Shown one piece after another: positions 1 to 8,313 of a stretch of 10,674 bases of DNA. Below the pieces are notes generated by a model. That model searched no databases, had not been told where the DNA came from, and was given only the letters and a program-made list of their open reading frames with translations. Made by a program: the position numbers and the translations under genes. Within the stretch, counting starts at the first letter, position 1; each line of letters opens with the position of its first letter. Origin of the DNA: Pseudomonadota bacterium (GTDB lineage Bacteria; Myxococcota; Polyangia; Polyangiales; Polyangiaceae); assembly GCA_023419055.1 (NCBI GenBank), contig JAEZYO010000550.1:1-10674 (forward strand). The letters run 5' to 3'.

Positions 1-28
1 CTATCAACTTCTCGTAATAACCCCTGTT

Positions 29-51
29 GACTGTCGAGGCGCGACTGTCGA
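29..51. promoter_or_regulatory. Direct repeat GACTGTCGA just upstream of the ThDP enzyme gene
   Basis: The nonamer GACTGTCGA occurs exactly at 29-37 and again at 43-51, with start points 14 bp apart, immediately before the ATG at 62. A TTGACT hexamer (27-32, five of six matches to a -35 box) overlaps the first copy, but no acceptable -10 box follows at 17 bp. The repeat could be an operator or chance in GC-rich DNA. The 61 bases before the gene hold no other recognisable element and no clear Shine-Dalgarno sequence. Confidence 0.2.
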
Positions 52-61
52 CTCTTCGCCC

Positions 62-1690
62 ATGGCCAACGTTCACGGCGGGCGGCTCGTAGCGCGAGCG
101 CTCAGGCGGCACGGAGTCGAGCACCTCTTCACGCTTTGCGGCGGGCACATCCAGGCCATCTACGACGGCTGCCTCGACGAAGGGATCCGCGTCGTGGACG
201 TTCGCCACGAGCAGACGGCGGGGCACGCCGCGGACGCGTACTCGCGCGTGAGCTTGCGACCCGGAGTTTGCGCGGTCACTGCCGGCCCCGGCGTCACGGA
301 CGTGGTCACCGCGGTCGCCAACGCGCAGCGCGCGGGGGTTCCGATGATCTGTCTCGGAGGAGCGGGCCCGCTCGCGCTCGCGGACATGGGCTCGCTGCAA
401 GACATGGATGCGGTCGGCCTGATGCGCTCCATCACGAAGAGCGCCGTCCGCGTCGCGGAGACTCGTCGCATCGAGGAGTACGTCGACGCGGCCTTCCGGA
501 TCGCGCAGAGCGGCACGCCGGGTCCCGTCTTTCTGGAGCTACCGCTCGACGTGCTGATGAACTTCGCAGCCGAGGCCGAAGGCGCGCGGCCTCCCGCGCC
601 CATCGCGCGCCCCGGCGCGGCTCCCGGCGACGTGGAGAAGGTGGCGGCGCTGCTCGCGCAGGCGGAGCGCCCGATGTTGATCGTGGGCTCGGAGCTGCGG
701 TTCTCGACTCGCCCCGAAGCGCTCGCCGATTTCCTCGCCGACGTGAAGCTGCCCTGCTTCGTGAGCGGCATGGCGCGCGGTGCGTTGCCCGCCGGCCACC
801 CGTCGTTCTTCAGCCGCGTGCGGAAGACCGCGCTCAAGGGCACCGATCTCTTGATCGCGCTCGGCGTGCCGTTCGATTTCCGGCTCGACTACGGGCGCCC
901 GGGGACGCTCGCGCCGGCGGCCAAGATCGTGCACGTCGGGATCGAGGCGGAGAGCCTCGGCAAGAACCGCGCGGTGGACGTCGCGGTTCACTCGGATCCC
1001 GGGCTGTTCCTCGCGGCGCTCCGTGAAGCCGTGAAGAGCAAGGAGTGCCCCTCCTGGCTCTCGACGCTGCGGACCGAAGAGATCAGCCGGCAGCAAAAGC
1101 TGGAAGCCGAGATCGCAAACTCCGGTGATCCGCCGAACCCGCTCCGCGTGTGCGCCGAGATCGGTGCGCGCCTCGGGCCCGACGACATCGTGATCGGCGA
1201 CGGCGGCGATTTCGTGGCCACCGCGGCGAACGTGATCCCGCTCGCCTGGCCCCAGCTGTGGATGGATCCGGGTCCGCTCGGGACGCTCGGCATCGGGCCC
1301 GGCTTCGCCATGGCCGCGAAGCTCCTGCGCCCGAACTCGCGCGTCGTCATCGTCTACGGCGACGGCTCCTTCGGCCTGCACGCGCTCGAGTTCGAGGCGC
1401 TGATTCGCCAGAAGCTCCCGGTCGTGAGCGTGATCGGCAATGACGCCGCGTGGATGCAGATCCGACGCGGCCAGGTGCAGTTCTACGGAGAGCCGCGCGC
1501 CGTCGCCACCGGGCTCGAGTACACGCGCTACGAGCGGGTCGTGGAGGCGCTCGGCGGCAAGGGCTTCTGGGTGGACAAGCTCTCGGAGCTCGGGCCCGCC
1601 CTCGACGCCGCGTTCTCGAGCGACGTCGCGTCCTGCGTGAACGTGAAGCTCGGGGCGAGCGACTTCCGGAAGAACGCGATCTCCGTTTGA
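62..1690 (+). CDS. ThDP-dependent enzyme, 2-hydroxyacyl-CoA lyase 2 (ILVBL)-like
   Basis: This 542-residue protein has the three-domain plan of the acetolactate synthase/oxalyl-CoA decarboxylase superfamily: PYR domain (about 5-175), central domain (about 190-330) and PP domain (about 360-520). The catalytic glutamate is E50 in RHEQTAG, followed by VTAGPGVTD. The ThDP/Mg motif runs from G433-D434-G435 to N460. Several details match remembered ILVBL/HACL2 sequences rather than IlvB: FTLCGGHI near the N-terminus, AQSGTPGPVFLELPLDVL, GNDAAWMQI after the cofactor motif, and the C-terminal DFRKNAISV. Family members cleave 2-hydroxyacyl-CoA to formyl-CoA and an aldehyde, but bacterial relatives are usually called acetolactate synthase, and the substrate cannot be read from sequence. 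There is no small ilvH-like subunit beside it and no signal peptide, so it is probably cytosolic. The ATG at 62 begins the conserved region at the usual distance, although no clear ribosome binding site precedes it. It is convergent with the next gene, 16 bp apart. Confidence 0.9.
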   Translation: MANVHGGRLVARALRRHGVEHLFTLCGGHIQAIYDGCLDEGIRVVDVRHEQTAGHAADAYSRVSLRPGVCAVTAGPGVTDVVTAVANAQRAGVPMICLGGAGPLALADMGSLQDMDAVGLMRSITKSAVRVAETRRIEEYVDAAFRIAQSGTPGPVFLELPLDVLMNFAAEAEGARPPAPIARPGAAPGDVEKVAALLAQAERPMLIVGSELRFSTRPEALADFLADVKLPCFVSGMARGALPAGHPSFFSRVRKTALKGTDLLIALGVPFDFRLDYGRPGTLAPAAKIVHVGIEAESLGKNRAVDVAVHSDPGLFLAALREAVKSKECPSWLSTLRTEEISRQQKLEAEIANSGDPPNPLRVCAEIGARLGPDDIVIGDGGDFVATAANVIPLAWPQLWMDPGPLGTLGIGPGFAMAAKLLRPNSRVVIVYGDGSFGLHALEFEALIRQKLPVVSVIGNDAAWMQIRRGQVQFYGEPRAVATGLEYTRYERVVEALGGKGFWVDKLSELGPALDAAFSSDVASCVNVKLGASDFRKNAISV

Positions 1691-1706
1691 AACCGGCAGG
1701 AACGCG

Positions 1707-3548
<1,842 letters not shown>

Positions 3549-4112
3549 ACAGCCACGGGAGCCTATCAGACATTTTCTCGCGGTTGCCGAGGGCAGGTTC
3601 GTGACACGGGTTTTCTCGGCGTTTTTGAGAAGCCGACCGCGACTCGGCCGGGGCGCTCCGATGCTCCGGCGGCGAGCTCCAAAGCGCGTCTCGACCGGGC
3701 GGGCCAACCGGTCGGCTCGCTCGGGCGTGACCTGCACGGGCTCGCCACGCGGAGCGCCCGAGCGCGCGCAGGAAGTCGCGCGCCTTCCCTCTGCGATAAC
3801 GAGTGCTTGTCGTTCTCTCCTTGAAGCTCGTCGACAAAGCGCGGGCCGAGCGCTCGGGTTGAAATCGGCGCGGGTGCCCGCTGAACGACGCCGCATGAAA
3901 AGACGAAGGAGCCCGCTGCGTGACGGCGCGAAGCGCGAACAGCGCGAACCGTGAAAAACGCCGCAGTCGGGTGCGCAAGCGTTCCCCGGCCAAGGAGAAT
4001 CGAGCACAGATCATGAACGCTGCCGAAAGCGCCCCTTCGAGCCCGGCGTCCGTTTGAAGATTTGCGCTTCCCTTCGGAAGGACCGGCTGGCTACTATGCA
4101 AAATTCGGTAGT

Positions 4113-4159
4113 GTCCGGTTCGTCCGGCTAGCGCCTCCGACCAACCGGCAAAGTCCGGT
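4113..4159 (+). promoter_or_regulatory. Iterated GTCCGG motifs upstream of the cysteine-rich lipoprotein gene
   Basis: GTCCGG occurs at 4113-4118, 4122-4127 and 4153-4158, all in the same orientation. The first two start 9 bp apart. The partial complement ACCGG occurs at 4082-4086 and 4144-4148, the latter forming a short hairpin with CCGGT at 4155-4159. The density of one hexamer within 80 bp of the start codon hints at a regulator binding cluster, but short GC-rich words recur by chance in DNA of this composition. Confidence 0.25.
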
Positions 4160-4180
4160 GTCGGGGTGACTGCACGCAAT

Positions 4181-4186
4181 AGAGGA
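4181..4186 (+). promoter_or_regulatory. Ribosome binding site AGAGGA for the cysteine-rich lipoprotein
   Basis: AGAGGA lies 8 bases before the ATG at 4195. It is the clearest Shine-Dalgarno sequence ahead of any large gene here. It fixes the start that gives a complete lipoprotein signal peptide. Confidence 0.6.
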
Positions 4187-4194
4187 CCAATCAA

Positions 4195-6504
4195 ATGATC
4201 AAGACTAAGGCACTGAGTAGCGCCGCCGTGCTGGGAATGGTGGCCATGCTTTTCGCCGGCTGTGGCGACGGCGACAACACGAAGACCCAGGTCTGTAGGG
4301 CCGCGGAGGCGACGTGCCTCGAAGACACGAACGGGGGGCAAGTCTGCAGCGCCGACGGCACCGAGCTCGTGAACTTCAGCTGTGAAGAAGGCGAGACCTG
4401 CAGCAACGGCGCGTGCGTCGAAGAGTGTACGCCGGGAGAGTTCACGTGCGCAGGCAAGGCTGTCAGCCGCGTCTGCACCGACGCCGGCGACCAGTGGGAA
4501 CCCGTCGTGTGCCCCGCGGGTACTGCGTGCGAGGAAGGTACCGGCTGCGTCCCGAGCGAGGAAGGTGTCGAGATCTGTACACCGGGCGAGTCCGTCTGCG
4601 CGAACGACAACACCGTCAAGACGTGTGATGACGACGGCGCCGGCTACTACTACTCGACCTGCCCCACGGGCGTCTCTTGCGAGGACGGCGAGTGCTCCTT
4701 CGACGCGAAGGCCAACTGCACCCCGCGCGACAAGGCGTGCGTGGACCGCGAGACCGCGGCCACCTGCAAGGACGACGGCACGGGTTGGACCATCACCGAC
4801 TGCCCCGACGGCGTCTCCTGCTCCGACGGCGCTTGCCGCGGTTCGGGCTGCGTGGTGGGCGAGACCAAGTGCGATGAGCCGGACCTCCTGAGCATCGTCA
4901 CGGGCGCGAGCGGCGGCCAGGGCGCGGTGGACTTCCGGGTCCTCTACACGTGCGTGGACGGCATCAACTGGGAGGTCACCCAGTGCGGCGCCGGTACGAT
5001 CTGCACCTACGACAACATCCCCGCGGCCGAGGTCAACCGCTTCAGCGACGAGCTCGCCGAGTGGTACCTGCTCGCCTACGGCGGTGGCGGCAATCTCACG
5101 GATTTCCCGGAGCCGCCCGACACGAGCAACTCGGTTGCCTCGTGCAAGGCCCCCGAGTGTGACGCGCCCGCGGACAACTTCGTGATCATCACGCAGGCGA
5201 TCCGCTACTTCGGCTTCTACGGCAACCCGCTCTCCCTCGAGTTCGCGCAATGCGGCGATGCCACGGACTCCTCGGTCGATCCGACGACCGCGTACTCCGT
5301 GTGCGAAGGTCTGCCTCCCTACCGCAACCTCGAGTGGTCGATCACCGAGTGCCCGGAGCCGACCACCTGCTCGACCGAGCTCGCTTACGGCGGTCCGTTC
5401 GTCGACGTCGTCCCGACCTGCTCGAGCGAGTGCGTGCCGGGCGAGGTTCGCTGCAGCGGCGGCTCACAGGGTATCCCCGGCTCGATCGATTCGACGCAGA
5501 CCTGCGGCGAGGACGGCAAGTGGGGCGCTCCCGAGGAATGCCCCGTGATCGAGTACGACGGTGAAGAGGCCTACACCGGCGTCTGCGTGCCGGGTCACGC
5601 CGGTGGCGAGACCGTCGGTACCCAGACCGCGCGCTGCATCGACCCGGTCTGCGCCTATTGGGAGAAGTACACGAGCCCGTTCTACGGGCTGCCCGTTGCA
5701 CAGGTCGGCGCGTGCACGCAGGACGGCTTGTTCCGTCTCTGCAACGACGAGGGCTTCCTCGAAGACGAAGAAGCCTGCGACACCGGCATTTGCACCAACT
5801 TCTACGGTGGCCTCGACAGCCCCGCCGCCGGTCAGGTCACCGGCTTCTGCGGGCCGGAGTGCGTGGACGGTGAGGCGGTGTGCTTCAGCGGCAACTCCCT
5901 ACGCAAATGCGTCGACGGCGAGTGGGAGCTCGAGCTCGAGGTTTGCGACGCCGACGTGTCTTGCTACGGGTACGAGATATCCTACGGCTTCTATGGTGCG
6001 ATCTGCGGCGAGTGCGCGCCGGGCGAGTCGTACTGCGACGGTGACGTGGTCGTCACGTGCGAAGCCGGCGTGTGGGTCGAGGACGAGTGCTCGTACGGCA
6101 CCTGCGTCTTCTACGGTGACTTCGCCCATTGCGAGGCGCCCTGCCTCGAAGGCGTGGAGTACTGCAGCAGCGGCGACGGCTCGTCGACCTACAGCGAGTG
6201 CGTGAACGGGCAGATGGTGGAGAAGACCTGCGACGCCGGCACGTCCTGCCGTATCGACGACGGCGGACAGCACTACGCCTGCGTGGAGTGCCTCGGGACC
6301 AAGACGGGCGGCAACTCGTTCCACCTCGTCGACGGGTACTGCAACGCGGCGGGTGACGTCGTGACCTGCGGCTCCAACAACGAGTACGGCAGCGCCAAGA
6401 ACTGCGACGGCACGTGCTCCAGCAACTTCGCTGCGAGCGACACGGCCCCGCTGTCCTCGAGCTACGCGTACTGCGGCCCGGCGGCTCCCCCCGCAGTCCA
6501 GTAA
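4195..6504 (+). CDS. Large modular cysteine-rich lipoprotein (12 six-cysteine modules)
   Basis: This 769-residue protein is predicted to be exported and lipidated. The N-terminus has MIKTKAL, a hydrophobic core and the lipobox LFAGC, making C23 the lipidated residue; GDGD follows, so a membrane-anchored, periplasm- or surface-facing protein is expected. By hand count there are 72 further cysteines, and they divide exactly into 12 successive groups of six, starting at residues 34, 78, 128, 175, 219, 322, 413, 486, 556, 607, 650 and 699. A typical module reads C-x(2)-GE-x(2)-C, then a cysteine before D/E-x-G-x-W, then CP-x-G-x-xC and a short loop to the last C. Modules 5 to 8 carry longer insertions rich in Tyr, Gly and Phe. 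An even cysteine number per module suggests disulfides within modules. Similar cysteine-rich repeat lipoproteins are common in myxobacteria and mostly lack known function; adhesion or a surface scaffold is only a guess. No catalytic motif is visible. A terminator follows the stop codon. Confidence 0.92.
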   Translation: MIKTKALSSAAVLGMVAMLFAGCGDGDNTKTQVCRAAEATCLEDTNGGQVCSADGTELVNFSCEEGETCSNGACVEECTPGEFTCAGKAVSRVCTDAGDQWEPVVCPAGTACEEGTGCVPSEEGVEICTPGESVCANDNTVKTCDDDGAGYYYSTCPTGVSCEDGECSFDAKANCTPRDKACVDRETAATCKDDGTGWTITDCPDGVSCSDGACRGSGCVVGETKCDEPDLLSIVTGASGGQGAVDFRVLYTCVDGINWEVTQCGAGTICTYDNIPAAEVNRFSDELAEWYLLAYGGGGNLTDFPEPPDTSNSVASCKAPECDAPADNFVIITQAIRYFGFYGNPLSLEFAQCGDATDSSVDPTTAYSVCEGLPPYRNLEWSITECPEPTTCSTELAYGGPFVDVVPTCSSECVPGEVRCSGGSQGIPGSIDSTQTCGEDGKWGAPEECPVIEYDGEEAYTGVCVPGHAGGETVGTQTARCIDPVCAYWEKYTSPFYGLPVAQVGACTQDGLFRLCNDEGFLEDEEACDTGICTNFYGGLDSPAAGQVTGFCGPECVDGEAVCFSGNSLRKCVDGEWELELEVCDADVSCYGYEISYGFYGAICGECAPGESYCDGDVVVTCEAGVWVEDECSYGTCVFYGDFAHCEAPCLEGVEYCSSGDGSSTYSECVNGQMVEKTCDAGTSCRIDDGGQHYACVECLGTKTGGNSFHLVDGYCNAAGDVVTCGSNNEYGSAKNCDGTCSSNFAASDTAPLSSSYAYCGPAAPPAVQ

Positions 6505-6560
6505 GCGAGCACACCGCTAACGCCTACCGGGGCGAGGGATCGGCGCTGCAGGGCGTCGGG

Positions 6561-6580
6561 CGCTCGCCCCGAGCGTTTTT
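6561..6580 (+). terminator. Rho-independent terminator after the cysteine-rich lipoprotein gene
   Basis: The hairpin CGCTC (6561-6565), loop GCCCC, GAGCG (6571-6575) is followed directly by TTTTT (6576-6580), 56 bases after the stop codon. The stem is short but all Watson-Crick, and the U tract is unusual for this GC-rich DNA. A competing upstream segment, CGGGGCGAG at 6528-6536, is perfectly complementary to 6563-6571. Confidence 0.7.
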
Positions 6581-6846
6581 GTGGGCGTGGAGAGGGCAAT
6601 GAGCAACGTCACGCGGTGGCGGTGCGCAGGCAGCATCCCGAGCGTATTTTCGCCGTATCCCATGCCGCGAGTTGCAGAAGATGGTCGCCGCTTCACGAGA
6701 CGCGCGATCAAAGGTGCAGCTATCGGGAGTTGCGGGAGCAGTCACCAAAGACTCGGACACCGCCGAGGACCGGTAACCACCCTGGTGATCGCGAAGGGAG
6801 CCGTCCAACTTCCTCGGCGGGCGCCGCTATTCGTGGAATTAGCGAA

Positions 6847-6984
6847 ATGAAGACGGCGCTGCGATGGCTCCTGGGCATTCGAACTGGACTGTCACGGGAA
6901 CAGGCGTTGCAGAAGGCACAGACGTTCGCCGAGGAACGCCAACTGTCGCGGCGGCAACGTCAATGTCTGCGTCAGGATCTCTGA
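6847..6984 (+). CDS. Possible small protein or gene remnant, 45 residues
   Basis: The ORF encodes MKTALRWLLGIRTGL followed by SREQALQKAQTFAEERQL and an Arg/Gln-rich tail. The central part looks like an amphipathic helix. The pattern of a WLLG segment then REQAL and a basic helix recalls small uncharacterised proteins of similar style that I remember from related genomes, but I cannot name a family. Its ATG overlaps the TGA of an upstream ORF (6599-6850) in an ATGA arrangement, which would permit coupled translation if that ORF is translated. It has no good ribosome site of its own, and its codon use is less GC-biased than that of the large genes. It could be a decayed fragment or chance. Confidence 0.28.
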   Translation: MKTALRWLLGIRTGLSREQALQKAQTFAEERQLSRRQRQCLRQDL

Positions 6985-7077
6985 CGGGTCGATAGCGTCT
7001 TCGCATTTTGCAGAGCGATGAGCAGGTCCCTTCCCTCACCACCCACCACAGAAGCGGCGTTCGAGGCGCGAGCCCAA

Positions 7078-7091
7078 GATCACCCGTGATC
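7078..7091. repeat. Short inverted repeat GATCAC-CC-GTGATC
   Basis: This is a perfect 6-bp inverted repeat around a 2-bp centre. The two-base centre is too tight for a good RNA hairpin, so if functional it would be a protein binding site on DNA. It sits about 90 bp beyond the stop of the minus-strand membrane protein gene and is not next to a recognised start codon. Confidence 0.25.
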
Positions 7092-7179
7092 CGCTCTGCG
7101 GCCGAGCATAGAAGCCTGACGGGGTTCGTCCTGGAACGCTTGGGCAGGGCTGAACGACCGGAAGAGTCTTCGCCCGGCT

Positions 7180-8313
7180 TCAGAAGCTCCCGCCGGCGAT
7201 GAATCCAGCAGAGTCTTCTGACATGGTGGGCGCGAGGTAATCGAGGCGGAAGGCTTGGCTATTCGTGAGTGAGGCGAGCCCGGAGTCCCCTGCCCCTGCG
7301 CCGAGGAGCGCGCCGGCGCCGACGCCGAGCAGCGTGGCGGTGCCCATGAAGAGGAAGCCGCGCTTGGCGGGCGGCCCGCCTTCGTCGGCGTAGAACAAGA
7401 ACACTGGGAGTGACGCCGCGGCGCCGATTCCGCCGCCGATCCACATCCAGCCGAGCTCGCCGTAGGTCGGGTAGTAGAAGCTCGAGAGCGCGCCGCTCAC
7501 GACGAGCCCCGCGTTGAAGCCGATCAAGCCGCCGAGCGAGGCGCTGTCGTTGGCCACGCCGTAGCCGACTCCCTCCGCCGAGGCGCCGTAGCCGAACATG
7601 GAGCCCGCGACGGTGCCCCAGAGCGCGGCGCTCCCGATGAAGGCGCTGCTCTTCGGTGACGGCTCTTGATAGTAGCCGACCACGTAGCCGCCGACCGCGC
7701 CGAGCGTGGAGCCGATCGCCATGGCTCGAGCGAGGCCCACGAAGCCCCACTCGTCCTCTTCGTCCGCGGTCACGAACTGATGGCCCGCGATGCCGACGCC
7801 TTCACCCGCGCCGATCAACATGCCGAGCGAGATCGCAGCGGGCATGCCGCGATCCATGCTCGGCTGGTCGAGCGCGTACACGCCCACCGGTGCGGCGAGG
7901 CCGAGGATGGCGGGCGGGATGAGGAAGATCCCCGGATCGTCGATACCGATCTCCGAGCTGACCCAAACACCCATCCCCACGCCGTACGCGACCGAGGTCG
8001 CGTACAGCACGCCGATCTCGCCGGCGGAGCGGTCGTCGTTCTTCGGTGGGGGGTAATAAGGCTGCTGGTAACCGGGTTGCCCGTACTGAGGCTGGCCGTA
8101 CTGCGGCTGGCCGTACTGCGGCTGCCCATACTGCGGCTGCCCGTACTGCGGCTGCCCGTACTGAGGCTGCCCATACTGCGGCTGGCCGTACTGGGGCTGC
8201 GCTGGCGGTGGCTGGCCGTATTGCGGCTGTGCGGGCGGCGGTTGGCCAAAGGTTTGCGCCCGCGCCGGCACGGCCGCGAACAGGATCAGGGCGAGTGGAG
8301 CGAGCTTCGTCAT
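7180..8313 (-). CDS. Repeat-bearing multi-pass membrane protein with signal peptide
   Basis: This 377-residue envelope protein has unknown function. A signal peptide (MTKLAPLALILFAAVPARAQ, likely cleaved after the ARA) leads into a Pro/Gln/Tyr-rich segment to about residue 90: two PPPAQPQYGQ-type units, then eight YGQP(Q/G) pentapeptides, then GYQQPYYPPPKNDD. The remainder has about eight hydrophobic, Gly/Ala-rich segments, for example VLYATSVAYGVGMGVWV, ILGLAAPVGVYAL, IGSTLGAVGGYVVGYY and MGTATLLGVGAGALLGAGAG. These look like membrane helices with small-residue packing, though a glycine-rich beta structure cannot be excluded. No catalytic motif is seen. Its ATG directly follows the TAG of gpsA with no spacer, so the two are probably co-transcribed and translationally coupled; no strong ribosome site is visible. 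I see no terminator after its stop codon. Confidence 0.88.
   Translation of the reverse strand: MTKLAPLALILFAAVPARAQTFGQPPPAQPQYGQPPPAQPQYGQPQYGQPQYGQPQYGQPQYGQPQYGQPQYGQPQYGQPGYQQPYYPPPKNDDRSAGEIGVLYATSVAYGVGMGVWVSSEIGIDDPGIFLIPPAILGLAAPVGVYALDQPSMDRGMPAAISLGMLIGAGEGVGIAGHQFVTADEEDEWGFVGLARAMAIGSTLGAVGGYVVGYYQEPSPKSSAFIGSAALWGTVAGSMFGYGASAEGVGYGVANDSASLGGLIGFNAGLVVSGALSSFYYPTYGELGWMWIGGGIGAAASLPVFLFYADEGGPPAKRGFLFMGTATLLGVGAGALLGAGAGDSGLASLTNSQAFRLDYLAPTMSEDSAGFIAGGSF
8081..8200 (-). repeat. Tandem repeat, 8 x 15 bp, encoding YGQP(Q/G)
   Basis: Eight contiguous 15-bp units start at 8081 and share the plus-strand form CCGTACTGCGGCTGC. They vary at single positions: GTA/ATA, CGG/AGG/GGG, and a final G/C. 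Read on the minus strand, every difference between units is synonymous (Tyr TAC/TAT, Pro CCG/CCT/CCC, Gly GGC/GGG). Just beyond, 8201-8245 carries related longer units with a PPPA insertion. The array lies in frame within the membrane protein gene. Confidence 0.9.

Larger units (their letters stand above)
3549..4194. other. Divergent intergenic region, about 650 bp, no convincing gene
   Basis: This stretch separates the sigma54 activator (-) from the cysteine-rich lipoprotein gene (+). Frames are open on both strands but give arginine- and serine-rich translations typical of non-coding GC-rich DNA. I see a small hairpin at 4067-4080 (CTTCC, loop CTTC, GGAAG), a second at 4144-4159 (ACCGG, 6-base loop, CCGGT), and three GTCCGG motifs near the lipoprotein gene. 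TACTAT at 4092-4097 is a weak -10 candidate without a matching -35. A 14-codon ORF at 4013-4057 has an AAGGAGA 14 bases upstream, but nothing else supports it. The region probably carries promoters for both flanking genes, though I cannot place them reliably. Confidence 0.6.
6581..7179. other. Intergenic region, about 600 bp, compositionally unlike its neighbours
   Basis: This gap lies between the terminator of the cysteine-rich lipoprotein gene and the 3' end of the membrane protein gene on the minus strand. It is visibly less GC-biased, and codon-third-position G/C preference is weak in every frame I read. It holds an ORF at 6599-6850 (83 codons) with GGAGAGGG at 6589-6595 a few bases upstream. 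Its TGA overlaps the ATG of a 45-codon ORF at 6847-6984. About 31 of the 83 codons of the first ORF end in A or T, far more than in the large genes, so I do not call it a gene. It also contains the inverted repeat at 7078-7091. I recognise no RNA gene or mobile element. Confidence 0.5.

Noticed and set aside
539..1381. Minus-strand open frames inside the ThDP enzyme gene
   Set aside because: They are antisense shadows rich in Arg, Glu and Ala without motifs; the plus strand encodes a complete conserved enzyme.
3549..4007. N-terminal extension of the sigma54 activator by 153 residues to an ATG at 4007
   Set aside because: The extension is Arg/Ser-rich with no domain, whereas the ATG at 3548 begins directly at the FHA domain.
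4013..4057. 14-codon leader peptide ORF with AAGGAGA upstream
   Set aside because: The ribosome site is 14 bases away, the peptide has no regulatory codon run, and no attenuator follows it before the lipoprotein gene.
4085..4177. Possible sigma54 promoters before the lipoprotein gene
   Set aside because: GG at 4085-4086 with GC at 4098-4099 has 11 rather than 10 bases between them. A GG-N10-GC match ending at 4177 lacks the surrounding consensus and would start transcription inside the region next to the ribosome site.
8081..8200. CRISPR-like array
   Set aside because: The 15-bp units are contiguous with no spacers and encode an in-frame pentapeptide repeat.
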